The notes: generated by a model from the sequence alone, not told the origin. A DNA stretch of 64,000 nt from Paracoccus beibuensis (GCF_026162625.1 NZ_JAOTBD010000011.1:30141-94140), one strand, 5' to 3'; shown: positions 8,813 through 20,658, numbered from the stretch's first letter. A program made the numbers and translations.

Positions 8813-10573
8813 ATGACGATCTTCGACGACACGCCGCTTGGCCCCATGTCCCGCGTCCTGATCGCCAATCGGGGCGAAATCGCGCTGCGGATCATCCGCG
8901 CCTGCCGGGACGAAGGCATTGCCGCAATTGCCGTCTATGCCGATCCCGACCGCGATGCCCCGTTTGTGCGACTGGCCGACGAGGCGTTCCCGCTGGACGG
9001 CACCCGTCCGTCCGAGACCTACCTGAACACCGCGCGCATCCTGGAAGTTGCCCGCCTGTCGCATGCCGATGCGGTCCATCCGGGCTATGGCTTCCTGTCG
9101 GAAAGCGCCCGATTTGCGCGGGCTGTGCAGGATGCCGGCCTGACCTGGATCGGCCCCGATCCGGCCGCCATCGACGCGCTTGGCGACAAGATCCGCGCCC
9201 GCGAGTTTGCGCGGCAGGTGGGGGCACCGCTTGTCGCGGGCACCCCCGGACCCGTCGCCAGCGCGGCCGAGGCACTGGCGTTCGCGCGCGACCACGGCCT
9301 TCCCGTCGCCATCAAGGCGGCCTTCGGTGGCGGCGGTCGTGGGATGAAGGTTGCCTGGGATCTCGACGAGGTCGAGGAGCTGTTTGCAAGCGCCACGCGC
9401 GAAGCCGTGGCCGCCTTCGGACGCGGCGAATGCTATCTGGAGCAGTTCCTCGACCGCCCCCGGCATGTCGAGGTGCAGGTGCTGGCCGACCGCCATGGTA
9501 CGGTCAAGGTGCTGGGCACCCGCGACTGTTCCCTGCAGCGTCGCAACCAAAAACTGATCGAGGAAGCGCCCGCACCCTTCCTGACGCCCGATCAGCAGGA
9601 CCGCATCACCGGCGCCGCCCGCGACATCTGCGCCCGTGCGGCCTATAGCGGCGCCGGAACGGTCGAGTTCCTGATGTCGGAAAGCGGGACGATCTCTTTC
9701 CTCGAGGTGAACACGCGCCTGCAGGTCGAACATCCCGTGACCGAGGAGACCACCGGCATCGATATCGTGCGCGCCCAGATCAGCGTGGCGCGCGGGGCGC
9801 GGCTGGTCGATGACCGCATGCCCCAGCCGCGGGGCCACGCCATCGAGTTCCGCATCAATGCCGAGGATCCAGGCCGCGGCTTTCTGCCGACGCCGGGACC
9901 GGTCACGCTGTGGCAGCCGCCCGGCGGGATCGGCATCCGCCTCGACAGCGGCGTCGAGCAGGGGGATGCCGTGCCGCCGCAATTCGATTCGATGATGGCC
10001 AAGCTGATCGTCTGGGGACCGGACCGCCAGACGGCGCTGAACCGGGCGGCGCGTGCGCTGGCCGAGTTCAGGATCGACGGCGTCGCCTCGACGCTGCCGT
10101 TCCACCGGACAGTGCTGACCGCGCCAGAGTTTCGGGCCACGGACGGGTTCGCCGTTCATACGCGCTGGATCGAGACCGACTTCGCCGACCGCATGGCCAC
10201 GGCCGTCGCACCGGCGGCGCGGGTGACACCCGCCGACGATCCGCCGATGCTGCGCCTGGCCATCGAGATCGACGGACGGCGGCACATGCTGGCGCTGCCC
10301 CCCGGCCTTATGACAGCGGCACCCGCGAGAACGCAGCAGCAGGACCCGCCCAAGGCCGATCCTGAAATCGTTTCGGCCGTCGTGTCGGGGACGTTGTCGC
10401 TGTGGAAGGCCGCAGATGGCGCGCAGGTCGAGGCCGGCCAGGTCATCGCCGTGATCGAGGCGATGAAGATGGAAACCGCTGTCACCGCCCCGATGGCGGG
10501 CCGTCTGGCGCACCTTCAGCCGGAAGGCGCATCCGTTACAACCGGAAGCGGAGTTGCGCGCATCGAGACCTGA
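8813..10573 (+). CDS. Biotin carboxylase with C-terminal biotinyl (BCCP) domain
   Basis: A 586-aa protein. Residues about 12-455 are a biotin carboxylase: RVLIANRGEIALRIIRAC, the ATP-grasp glycine loop KAAFGGGGRGMKV, CYLEQFLDRPRHVEVQV, and the catalytic block EVNTRLQVEHPVTEETTGID. The last 75 or so residues are a lipoyl/biotinyl domain with the biotin-acceptor Lys in EAMKMETAV. This BC-BCCP architecture resembles the alpha subunit of acyl-CoA carboxylases and the non-CT parts of urea carboxylase. No acyl-CoA carboxyltransferase gene lies nearby; the only CT-like partner is the KipI-KipA fusion just upstream. The ATG at 8813 has GGAAGG before it; a second Met at 8849 is possible. The substrate is unknown. 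Confidence 0.88.
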   Translation: MTIFDDTPLGPMSRVLIANRGEIALRIIRACRDEGIAAIAVYADPDRDAPFVRLADEAFPLDGTRPSETYLNTARILEVARLSHADAVHPGYGFLSESARFARAVQDAGLTWIGPDPAAIDALGDKIRAREFARQVGAPLVAGTPGPVASAAEALAFARDHGLPVAIKAAFGGGGRGMKVAWDLDEVEELFASATREAVAAFGRGECYLEQFLDRPRHVEVQVLADRHGTVKVLGTRDCSLQRRNQKLIEEAPAPFLTPDQQDRITGAARDICARAAYSGAGTVEFLMSESGTISFLEVNTRLQVEHPVTEETTGIDIVRAQISVARGARLVDDRMPQPRGHAIEFRINAEDPGRGFLPTPGPVTLWQPPGGIGIRLDSGVEQGDAVPPQFDSMMAKLIVWGPDRQTALNRAARALAEFRIDGVASTLPFHRTVLTAPEFRATDGFAVHTRWIETDFADRMATAVAPAARVTPADDPPMLRLAIEIDGRRHMLALPPGLMTAAPARTQQQDPPKADPEIVSAVVSGTLSLWKAADGAQVEAGQVIAVIEAMKMETAVTAPMAGRLAHLQPEGASVTTGSGVARIET

Positions 10574-10657
10574 ACCGACGCAGGGCTATGGCGATAACCT
10601 GCCCTTGTTGCTAAGCTTCGGGCGTTCAGAGTTCACGCCCGCGTCAAGAGGTATCCG

Positions 10658-10873
10658 ATGACTCAAACCTCGGGGGGGACTCCACCCGGCGAATGTTTCC
10701 CTACCGTTCGCGTCCCGTTCACGATGAAAATGCTGCGCAACCTGATCGTCGTCTTCGAGGCCACGGCCGAGGACGACCCGCTGACCGTCGAACTGAGCAG
10801 AGATGGCGTGTGGGCCATCACGCCCGATGGCCAGCGGATCTTCGTGGGTCCGCGCCCTTCCGCAGACGCCTGA
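10658..10873 (+). CDS. Small hypothetical protein (71 aa)
   Basis: I do not recognise the family. The sequence is a compact single domain with a Thr/Gly-rich start and a C-terminal half (VTLEL-like LTVELSRDGVWAITPDG) that looks like a short beta hairpin. There is a moderate purine-rich site (CAAGAGGT) upstream of the ATG and no membrane segment. It sits alone between the biotin carboxylase (84 bases upstream) and treZ (about 97 bases downstream), so it could be the first gene of the trehalose operon or monocistronic. Confidence 0.5.
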   Translation: MTQTSGGTPPGECFPTVRVPFTMKMLRNLIVVFEATAEDDPLTVELSRDGVWAITPDGQRIFVGPRPSADA

Positions 10874-10970
10874 ACGCCCCCACCTGCGCCCGCGACAGCT
10901 TTTTGCGCGGCACGTGGAACGCGCCCGGCCCCGCCGTCATTGAACCTGCAGTTTGCAGGAGAGACCATCG

Positions 10971-12665
10971 ATGACGCACGGCTTCTGGGGCACCGTTCCG
11001 GGTGAGGGCGACAGCACCTTTCGGCTGTGGGCACCGCAGGCATCCGGAGTCGAACTGATCCTGAACGGCCAGCCCCAGCCCATGGAGCAAGCGGCAGAGG
11101 GCACCTGGACGCGTCTTGCGCCTGCGCGGCCGGGCGACACCTACATGTTCCGCATCGACGGGCAGGACATGCCCGACCCCGCCAGCCGCCTGCAGTCGGG
11201 CGGCGTCCACGGCCCCTCGGTCGTCACCGGTCGCGACATGTTCGACTGGAAGGCAGACTGGCAGGGCCGCCCCTGGCCCGAGGCGTCGATCTATGAGTTG
11301 CATGTCGGCTGCTTCACCCCGGACGGCACGTTCAGGGCGGCGGCGGAACGCATGTCCTATCTGGCGGATCTCGGCTTCACCGCCGTCGAGCTGATGCCCC
11401 TGGGCCAGTTTCCGGGCCAGCGGGGCTGGGGCTATGACGGGGTGCTGCCCTTTGCACCGCACCCGGCCTACGGGACGCCCGACGACCTGAAGGCCCTTGT
11501 CGATGCCGCGCACCACGCCGGGCTCATGGTCATCCTCGACCTCGTGATGAACCATTTCGGGCCGGACGGCGCCTGGCTGCACCATTCCTCGCCCGATTTC
11601 TTCAACGCCGACCGCCAGACCCCTTGGGGGGCGTCGATCGACTTTTCGCGCAACGCGGTACGGGACTACTGGATCTCGTGCGCGCGGCACTGGCTGGTGG
11701 ATTACCGCATGGACGGGCTGCGGCTGGATGCCGTGCACCAGATCTCGGGTCCGGGGGCGGACGGCTTCATGCGCGAACTGGCAGCGTCGGTGCACGACCT
11801 GTCGCCCCGCCGCCACCTGGTCACGGAAGACGAGCGCAACATTCCCGACTTGCGTGAAGACATGGGCTATGACGCCAGCTGGAACGACGACTTCCACCAT
11901 GCCGTTCATGTCGCGTTGACTGGCGAGTCCGACAGCTATTACGCCAACTTCGCCGTCGATCCGATCGCAGACCTGGCCCTGGCACTGTCGCGCGGGCACA
12001 TCGAGCAAGGCCAGCCCCGCGCCAGCGCAGAACGTCGCGGCGCACCTTCGGGGCACCTTCCGCCGACCGCCTTCGTCAACGCGACGCAGACGCATGATCA
12101 GGTCGGCAACCGCGCCCATGGCGACCGGCTGCTGACGCTGGCCGACCCTCAGGCCGTCGCGGTCATGCATGCGCTGCTGCTGGTGTCGCCTTATATCCCG
12201 ATGGTCTTCATGGGCGAAGAACGTGGCGAGTCGAACCCGTTCCAGTTCTTCGCCGACTTCACCGGCGATCTGGCCGAGGCTGTCCGCAAGGGGCGCGCGG
12301 CCGAATTCGCGGGCATCGCGGCGCTTGGCGATGCCGTTCCCGACCCGCTGTCGCCAAAGACCTTCCAGCGCTCGAAGCTGGGCTGGCGGGAAGACGCGCC
12401 GGCGCAGTCGTGGCTTGGCCTGACCCGCCGCGCCCTGGCGTTCCGCAACCGCCATGTCGTGCCGCTGCTGAAGAGCGGGCTTCTGTCGTCGGACGTGACG
12501 CGACCCAAGCCGCGGCTGATCCGCGCCACCTGGCGCTTCAACGACGGTGGGCTGGCGCTGTCGCTGGCCTTGGGCCAGCCGGACCCGCAACCCCTTCTGG
12601 ATCCCAACCTGCAATTCGGCCGCCCCGACGAGCCGTTTTCCCTGACCGTGAAGGCCCTTGCATGA
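10971..12665 (+). CDS. treZ: Malto-oligosyltrehalose trehalohydrolase
   Basis: GH13 enzyme (564 aa) that releases trehalose from maltooligosyl-trehalose made by TreY. An N-terminal carbohydrate-binding-like domain (TFRLWAPQASGVELIL) is followed by the barrel with YELHVGCFTPDGTF, VMPLGQF-like VELMPLGQFPG, LDLVMNHFGP, the nucleophile Asp in DGLRLDAVHQI and the acid Glu in LVTEDERN. The ATG at 10971 follows AGGAGA by eight bases; an in-frame Met six codons upstream has no comparable site. The stop overlaps the treY start (ATGA), so the two trehalose genes are translationally coupled. Confidence 0.93.
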   Translation: MTHGFWGTVPGEGDSTFRLWAPQASGVELILNGQPQPMEQAAEGTWTRLAPARPGDTYMFRIDGQDMPDPASRLQSGGVHGPSVVTGRDMFDWKADWQGRPWPEASIYELHVGCFTPDGTFRAAAERMSYLADLGFTAVELMPLGQFPGQRGWGYDGVLPFAPHPAYGTPDDLKALVDAAHHAGLMVILDLVMNHFGPDGAWLHHSSPDFFNADRQTPWGASIDFSRNAVRDYWISCARHWLVDYRMDGLRLDAVHQISGPGADGFMRELAASVHDLSPRRHLVTEDERNIPDLREDMGYDASWNDDFHHAVHVALTGESDSYYANFAVDPIADLALALSRGHIEQGQPRASAERRGAPSGHLPPTAFVNATQTHDQVGNRAHGDRLLTLADPQAVAVMHALLLVSPYIPMVFMGEERGESNPFQFFADFTGDLAEAVRKGRAAEFAGIAALGDAVPDPLSPKTFQRSKLGWREDAPAQSWLGLTRRALAFRNRHVVPLLKSGLLSSDVTRPKPRLIRATWRFNDGGLALSLALGQPDPQPLLDPNLQFGRPDEPFSLTVKALA

Positions 12666-14905
12666 GCATGCAGTTTCCGACCGCCACCTGTCGCATCCAG
12701 TTGCGGGAAGGGTTCGACTTTACCGAGGTGCAGCAGCGGCTGGACCAGCTGGTCAGCCTGGGCATCTCTCACCTCTACCTGTCGCCGATCTTCACGGCGA
12801 CGCCGGGATCCACCCACGGATATGACGTGACCGACCCCACAGAGGTAGATCCCGCGCTTGGCGGCCGCGAAGGCTTTGACCGACTGGCCGCGGCCGCGGC
12901 CGAACGTGGCCTGGGCATCATCCTGGACATTGTTCCGAACCACACGGCCTTCACGCCGCAGAACCCGTGGCTGGCCGACGTGCTGCGCCATGGTCATGCC
13001 AGCCGCTATGCACGGCATTTCGACATCGACTGGCACGCCGGGCCGCTGGTCCTGCCCTTCCTGGCCGAGCCGTTCCGCAAGATGCTGAAGGATGGCGCGT
13101 TCCGGGTCATGGGCGACGACTGGATGGTGGGCGACATGGCGATCCCCCTGGCACCGGGCAGTGCCACGACCGACGACCTGGACATGCTGCACCAGGCGCA
13201 GCACTGGCGGCTGGTCCATTATGAAAAGGAACGCGACAGCATCACCCATCGGCGCTTCTTCAACGTGACCGGCCTGATCGGCATGCGGGTCGAGGACGAG
13301 CGCGTCCTCGACGACACCCATGCGCTGATCCTCGACCTGGTGCGGTCGGGACAGGTGCACGGGCTGCGCGTGGATCACATTGACGGACTGGCCGACCCCG
13401 AGACCTATCTGCGCCGACTGGCCGACCGCCTGCCTGACACGCCGGTCTGGGTCGAGAAGATCCTCGTCGGCGACGAGGTCCTGCCGCAGAACTGGGCCAC
13501 CGTCGGCACGACCGGGTACGAGGCCGCGCGCCTGATCGCGCGGATGCTGACGCCCTCCGAAGGGATCGCGCGGCTGGATACGGTCTGGCGCGACGCGACG
13601 GGTGACCGATCGTCTTTCCGCGAGGTGCTGGCGCAATCGAAGCGCGAGGTCCTGGACCACGAGTTGGCGGCAGAGCGTATTCAGCTGGTGCAGCTGGCCA
13701 CCGCCGCGCTGGACGGCCGGGCCGAGGCCGAGGCGGGCCCCGAGACGCTGCGCGAGGCGGTGACCCGTCTTCTGGTGGCGATGCCGCGCTATCGCACCTA
13801 TGTGGAGGGCGGTGATGCCAGGCCCGAGGATCGGCAGCTGATTTCCAAGATCACCGACGAGGCTGCACAGGGTTTGCGGTCCGACGCCGTTCTCCGGCTG
13901 CTGGCAAAGATCTGGGCGGACCCTCAGTCGCGATCGGAACAGGCCTTGGTGACACGGCTTCAGCAGGTGACCGGCGCCCTTCTGGCCAAGTCGCAAGAAG
14001 ATACCGCAGGCTTCCGCTGGACCCGCTACCTTCCCGCCAACGAGGTGGGGGCCGAGCCTGACGAGCCCTGTATCTCGGCGCATGACGCGACCGCCATGCT
14101 GTCTCGGGGGCGTCCGTCCGACATGATCCTGACATCGTCGCACGACACCAAGCGGTCCGAGGATGCGCGGATGCGGATGGTGGCGATCAGCCATCTGCCC
14201 GAGGATTTCCAGGCGCTATGGCAGGCCGCCGGCGACCTTCCGCAGGCTGGGGCGGTCGATCCGCGCTGGCGCTGGTATGTCGCACAATGCGCCCTTGGCC
14301 TTTTCGGCGCCCCGGACGCTGCCGAGCGGCTTGGCGCGCATCTGCAGAAGGCCATGAGAGAAGCCAAGGAGACAAGCTTCTGGACACGCCCCGACACCGC
14401 GTCCGAGGAGGCCGCGGCATCCTTCGCCGCCGCCCTGCTGGAGCAGTGGTCGGACAAGCCGCAGGCGCTGTCGCGCCTGTTGGCGCGGGGCGACGCGCTG
14501 ATCTTGGCGCAGTTGCTGTTCAAGATGGTGATGCCGGGCTTTCCGGACATCTATCGTGCCACGGACGCGCTGTTCCTGGCGCTGACCGACCCGGACAACC
14601 GCCGGCCCGTCGATTGGGCGGCCCTGAAACGCCTGCACGAAGATCCGGAAATCCCCAACGAAAGCGCGCGCAAGGCGCACTGGACCTCGACGCTTCTGGC
14701 CCTGCGCAAGGAACAGCGGACGTTCCTTGCCGAGGCGACGGCGGAGGCCCGGATGGACGGGACGGGCATCGCGATCATCCGGCGTCACGGCGACCGGAAG
14801 CTGGTCTCCCGGCTGGAGATGCCGGGCACGCCTGCTGGCGACGGCGCACGCATGCTCGACTGGTCGGCGCCGGACGGATGCCGCGTCAGCCTGACCTTCG
14901 GTTAA
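12662..14905 (+). CDS. treY: Malto-oligosyltrehalose synthase
   Basis: GH13 intramolecular transglucosylase (747 aa) converting the reducing end of maltodextrins to a trehalosyl end. Family blocks present: YLSPIFTATPGSTHGYDV, ILDIVPNHTAF, HGLRVDHIDGLADPETYL with the nucleophile Asp, the Glu in PVWVEKIL, and MILTSSHDTKRSEDARMR with the transition-state Asp. The frame stays open upstream into treZ, but TreY begins with the PTATCRIQLREGF block, so the ATGA overlap start is preferred; a second Met two codons later is possible. With TreZ this is the OtsAB-independent trehalose route. Confidence 0.93.
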   Translation: MSMQFPTATCRIQLREGFDFTEVQQRLDQLVSLGISHLYLSPIFTATPGSTHGYDVTDPTEVDPALGGREGFDRLAAAAAERGLGIILDIVPNHTAFTPQNPWLADVLRHGHASRYARHFDIDWHAGPLVLPFLAEPFRKMLKDGAFRVMGDDWMVGDMAIPLAPGSATTDDLDMLHQAQHWRLVHYEKERDSITHRRFFNVTGLIGMRVEDERVLDDTHALILDLVRSGQVHGLRVDHIDGLADPETYLRRLADRLPDTPVWVEKILVGDEVLPQNWATVGTTGYEAARLIARMLTPSEGIARLDTVWRDATGDRSSFREVLAQSKREVLDHELAAERIQLVQLATAALDGRAEAEAGPETLREAVTRLLVAMPRYRTYVEGGDARPEDRQLISKITDEAAQGLRSDAVLRLLAKIWADPQSRSEQALVTRLQQVTGALLAKSQEDTAGFRWTRYLPANEVGAEPDEPCISAHDATAMLSRGRPSDMILTSSHDTKRSEDARMRMVAISHLPEDFQALWQAAGDLPQAGAVDPRWRWYVAQCALGLFGAPDAAERLGAHLQKAMREAKETSFWTRPDTASEEAAASFAAALLEQWSDKPQALSRLLARGDALILAQLLFKMVMPGFPDIYRATDALFLALTDPDNRRPVDWAALKRLHEDPEIPNESARKAHWTSTLLALRKEQRTFLAEATAEARMDGTGIAIIRRHGDRKLVSRLEMPGTPAGDGARMLDWSAPDGCRVSLTFG

Positions 14906-15007
14906 CTTTTGACGTCACAAGGAACAACAACCCGTCCGAGAGGTTCATCAACGGGCACGCGATCATCCGCCGCCCCAGATCAACCTTCAGCCCCCGAGGA
15001 TGTCGCC

Positions 15008-16181
15008 GTGCCCGCCAAGCATCACCACCCTGACAACCGCCCGATCATCCTCGACGACAGCCGGGAAAAGCACCCCAGGACGCCCCCGCTGGATCTTGCG
15101 ACGATCCTGCTGGCGGGCGGCAAGGGCACACGGCTGCACGAGCTGACAGCCACCGACAGCAAGCCGGCGGTGCATTTCGCGGGGGCGAACCGGATCATCG
15201 ACTTTGCGATGGCGAATGCGGTGCGGTCGGGCATCCGGCGCATGGTCGTGGCCACCCAGTATGCGCCCGAAACGCTGCACGACCACCTGCCCAAGCGCTG
15301 GTCGGGGCACCTGGACCGTGGTGGCCTGCAGTTGCGCGACGGTCAGGGCCGATACCTGGGAACCGCTGATGCGGTGCGGCAGAACTGGGCGGACATGCAG
15401 GAGATGGACGGCGACGAGGTGCTGGTCCTGGCCGCCGACCATGTCTACGACATGGACTACGGTGCGCTTCTGGCCGCGCACCAGGCACAGGGCGCGGGGG
15501 TCACCGTGGCGGTGGACGTGGTCCCACTGGCCGAGGCACGCGGCTTTGGCGTCATGCAGGCCAACGCGTCGGGGCGCATCCTGTCCTTCCTCGAAAAACC
15601 AAGCCAGCCGCCTGCAATCATCGGCCGGCCCGACCGTGCCATGGTGTCCATGGGGATCTACGTCTTCTCGAAGGCTTGGCTGCAGACTGCGCTGTTCGAC
15701 ATGCCGGTCGAGGCGCTTGATTTCGGCCACGACGTCATTCCCGCGGCCGTGGCGCAGGGGGTCGCGGCCGTCTGGCAGCTGCCCTCCGGTCCCTGCGGCG
15801 AAAGTTATTGGCGCGACGTGGGGACGCTGGATTCCCTTCGGCTGGCGCAGCTGGACTTTGCCATGGGGCAGCCCGCGCGCCTGCCGCGGGCCTGCCCGGC
15901 GACCGACTGGCACCTGGGCCGGGGCAGCATTGCTATGCCGGGCGCGATCGTTCCCACCTCGGCGCGGCTCTCCTGCACCATCGTCGCGGCAGGCGCGCGT
16001 GTCCCCGACGGCCTGACCACCGGAGAGGACGCCGACGAAGACGCCCGCTGGTTCACCCGCAGCCCTGGTGGTACCGTGCTGATCACGCAGCCCATGCTGG
16101 ACCGCCGTGCCGCCCATCGCCGCAGCCGGATTTCCCTTGCGCCGGCCCGAACGACGCTTTCCCTGAACAGACGAGGACTTC

Positions 16182-16189
<8 letters not shown>
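15008..16189 (+). CDS. glgC: Glucose-1-phosphate adenylyltransferase
   Basis: Makes ADP-glucose for glycogen synthesis. The nucleotide-binding start (ATILLAGGKGTRLHELT) and the following KPAVHFAGANRIIDFAM are the GlgC signature; AADHVYDMDYG holds the metal-binding Asp, and SYWRDVGTLDSL is conserved further on. The C-terminal beta-helix is present but ends in a basic tail. I chose the GTG start (393 aa) because CCCGAGGAT lies just upstream. A longer form from TTG at 14909, right after treY, would add 33 low-complexity residues. It overlaps glgX by 8 bases. No glgA or glgB is visible in the window. Confidence 0.9.
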
Positions 16190-18254
<2,065 letters not shown>

Positions 18255-18296
18255 GCGGTCCCGGTTCCGGGCGCGCCGAAAGAGATGGAGGACGAC

Positions 18297-18701
18297 ATGG
18301 ACAGGAATGAACGCATCAGGGCCCGCGCGCACGAGATCTGGGAAAGCGAGGGCTGCCCAGAGGGCCGCGAGTCCGAGCACTGGATGCGTGCCGAGGCCGA
18401 GATCAGCGACGAGGAAGTCGCCGAAGGCCCGCAGGGCGCGGTGACGCTCCGCGATGCCGGTGCCGACGTTGACGGGACAGAGGTTCCGGCCGAGGAAGCC
18501 GGCGTAACCTCGATCGACAATCCCGTAGAGACCGACGACCTGATCGCGGCGGAACGGTCGGACATGGCGTCGGGCGATCTTGATGCGACGCCTCCGGCCG
18601 AGGAACAGACGGCTGCCAAATCGGCTGCGCCCAGGAAGCGGGCCGCGGCGACGAAGCCCCGCGCAACCAAACCGCGGGCCAAGCGGACTCCTACCGAATA
18701 G
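18297..18701 (+). CDS. DUF2934 protein with basic Ala/Lys/Arg/Pro tail
   Basis: A 134-aa protein. The first 35 residues match the DUF2934 pattern (RIRARAHEIWESEGCPEG followed by SEHWMRAEAE), a short domain of unknown function common in alphaproteobacteria. The middle is acidic. The last 30 or so residues are a repetitive basic tail (KRAAATKPRATKPRAKRTP) like histone-H1-type or AlgP tails, suggesting contact with nucleic acid or polyphosphate; that is inference. I prefer the second Met (18297), five bases after GGAGG, over the Met at 18285. It follows glgX by about 40 bases and probably belongs to the same operon. Confidence 0.8.
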   Translation: MDRNERIRARAHEIWESEGCPEGRESEHWMRAEAEISDEEVAEGPQGAVTLRDAGADVDGTEVPAEEAGVTSIDNPVETDDLIAAERSDMASGDLDATPPAEEQTAAKSAAPRKRAAATKPRATKPRAKRTPTE

Positions 18702-18813
18702 GTCACGACGGTCCCGGGCCCCGATCGGGCGCCGGGGCCATTGGTTGCGCGGAACAAAGCGCGTGCTGCCATGTTGAACGCGCCACGGCATCGGCCGCAG
18801 AAGGGGCAGACCA

Positions 18814-19104
18814 ATGACAACCAACGACCCACGTCCATCCGACGGTGCAACCCACGAAACCCCGCAGGTCCATGGCAGCCATGGGCCGGTCGATCCGTCC
18901 AGCGGCGACCCTATCACACCTGGTCAGGCGCAGGTCGGCGAGGCGGGCATCGACCGCTCGGCCGGAGAGACCGGCGCGCCGAGCGACATGGACTATTATC
19001 GCACTACGCAGAAGACGGGGGCACGGCTGGCCCTTGGGACCATCGCCATCCCGGTCGTCCTGGTCATCGTGGTCGCCATCGCCATGATCCTGCTTCGGCC
19101 CTGA
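18814..19104 (+). CDS. Small single-span membrane protein (96 aa)
   Basis: I do not recognise the family. The first 65 residues are hydrophilic and rich in Gly, Pro, Ser and Thr. A single strongly hydrophobic segment (about residues 73-93, LALGTIAIPVVLVIVVAIAM) ends two residues before the C-terminus. This is a tail-anchor-like topology with most of the protein on one side of the membrane. The ATG follows AGAAGGGGCAGACC. A GC-rich inverted repeat (GGCCCC and GGGGCC arms near 18718-18740) lies between it and the DUF2934 gene. It converges on mtlK, 12 bases away. Confidence 0.65.
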   Translation: MTTNDPRPSDGATHETPQVHGSHGPVDPSSGDPITPGQAQVGEAGIDRSAGETGAPSDMDYYRTTQKTGARLALGTIAIPVVLVIVVAIAMILLRP

Positions 19105-19116
19105 CCGCGGCCGGCG

Positions 19117-20583
19117 TCAGCCGATATAGCGCGCCAGCATCGCACGGACGCCGTCCCGATGCAGGCTTGCCAGCGCGGCGGCAAAGGCAGTCACCAGCGT
19201 CGCGTTGTCGCCGAGGTCGCCGAAGACAGCGCGGTTGTCCAGGAACGCCTGAGGATTATCACGCGCGGCCTGGGCATGCGCTTTGAGGACAGCATGGCTG
19301 TCGTCGTTCGGCGCCATCGCCTCTCCGGCCTCGGTTGTGCCCTCGCAATAGCGGCACCAGAGTGCAAGCTCCAGCGCCAGCCCGTCGATCGGCGCGCCGG
19401 CCGCCAGACGGTCGCGCAGCGTCGGCAGGATGAACTTGGGCTGGCGGTTCGACCCGTCGAGGCACAGCCGCGGGATCGTGTCGCCGATCTGCGGGTTTGA
19501 AAAGCGAGACACGATCAGGCCCAGGTACTCGTCGTAGCTGACGCCGGGGATCGGCTGCAGCGTCGGAATGATCTCTCGCGTTTCCAGCGCCCGTAGCCAA
19601 GCGGCGATCTGGTCGTCAGCCATCGCGTCATGCACGAAGTGATGCCCCAGCAGTGCCGAGGCATAGGCGATGGCCGCATGCCCGCCGTTCAGGATGCGCA
19701 GCTTCATCAGCTCGTGACGGGTCACGTCCTCGACGAACTCGACGCCGACGGTTTCCATCGCGGGGCGGCCTTGGGGAAAGCGGTCCTCCAGCACCCATTG
19801 CCGGAACGGTTCGCAGACGACCGGGGCCGCGTCGCTGATCCCGAAGCGGTCACGCACCAGCGCGCGCTCGCGGTCCGAGGTCGCTGGCGTGATGCAGTCG
19901 ACCATGCCGCAGGGGAAGGCCACGTTGGCGGTGATCCAGTCGGCAAATGCCGGATCGGACAGCCGCGCCAGGCCGACTACCGTGCGGGCGCAGACATGGC
20001 CGTTTTCGGGCAGGTTGTCGCAGGACAGGACCGTGACGGGCGGCACGCCCGCGGCCCGCCGCGCCCGCAGCGCCGCAAGGATCATCCCGAAGACGCTACG
20101 CGGATCGTCCGGATGTTCGGCGTCATGGACCATATCGGGATGCGTGGCATCGAAGTCGTCCGTCTTGGCGTCGACATAGTATCCGCCCTCGGTGATGGTC
20201 AGCGAGACGATGCGGATCGCCGGATCGGCCATGGCCGCGATCGTTGCGGCCGGATCCACGTCCACGAAGTCGATCATGGACCCCAACACCCGCGCCGACA
20301 GGCCCTCGGGGTCAAGTTCGACCAGCGTCGTCAGCCAGTCTTGCGCCCGCAGGCGGTCACGCATCGCCGCATCGCCCGGGCGCACGCCGGCGCCGACCAG
20401 CGCCCAGTCATGGCCTTGGCCCGACTGGAACAGCCGGTCGAGATACCAGGCCAGGTGCGCGCGGTGAAAGTTGCCGACGCCCACATGCAGTATGCCGCGG
20501 GTCAGCGCGGCGCGGTCATAGCCGGGGCGGGCGACCTCGTCGGACAGATGGGGCAGGGCGGCTTGCGTCAGGGGGGTGGCCAT
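19117..20583 (-). CDS. mtlK: Mannitol/polyol 2-dehydrogenase
   Basis: Long-chain polyol dehydrogenase (488 aa) that oxidises D-mannitol to D-fructose, and often D-arabinitol or sorbitol, with NAD. Recognised by VGVGNFHRAHLAWYLDRLF near the N-terminus, the central VVGLARLSDPAFADW and CMVDCITPAT-like GMVDCITPATS, and the catalytic block KLRILNGGHAAIAYASALLG, where the Lys acts as general acid/base. It is the last gene of the minus-strand polyol operon, 75 bases after smoK. The short-chain sorbitol dehydrogenase SmoS, often found between these two genes, is absent. Confidence 0.9.
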   Translation of the reverse strand: MATPLTQAALPHLSDEVARPGYDRAALTRGILHVGVGNFHRAHLAWYLDRLFQSGQGHDWALVGAGVRPGDAAMRDRLRAQDWLTTLVELDPEGLSARVLGSMIDFVDVDPAATIAAMADPAIRIVSLTITEGGYYVDAKTDDFDATHPDMVHDAEHPDDPRSVFGMILAALRARRAAGVPPVTVLSCDNLPENGHVCARTVVGLARLSDPAFADWITANVAFPCGMVDCITPATSDRERALVRDRFGISDAAPVVCEPFRQWVLEDRFPQGRPAMETVGVEFVEDVTRHELMKLRILNGGHAAIAYASALLGHHFVHDAMADDQIAAWLRALETREIIPTLQPIPGVSYDEYLGLIVSRFSNPQIGDTIPRLCLDGSNRQPKFILPTLRDRLAAGAPIDGLALELALWCRYCEGTTEAGEAMAPNDDSHAVLKAHAQAARDNPQAFLDNRAVFGDLGDNATLVTAFAAALASLHRDGVRAMLARYIG

Positions 20584-20658
20584 GGCCGGACCTCTTGTCA
20601 GGGCGCCACCGGCGCGTGTCTGGCGCGGGGCAGGGTCTATCGGGCAGCGGTGGACGGA

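Noticed and set aside
8699..10513. A 604-codon minus-strand frame opposite the biotin carboxylase.
   Set aside because: Shadow frame with no recognisable domain; the biotin carboxylase motifs are clear on the plus strand.
8813..10573. Reading the biotin carboxylase as housekeeping AccC of fatty-acid synthesis.
   Set aside because: AccC (about 450 aa) has no biotinyl domain; this protein has its own EAMKME site and sits in a pxp cluster.
14909..15007. A longer GlgC starting at TTG 14909, directly after treY.
   Set aside because: The added 33 residues are low-complexity (Ser/Thr/Arg/Pro) and no ribosome-binding site precedes the TTG, while GTG 15008 has a purine-rich site.
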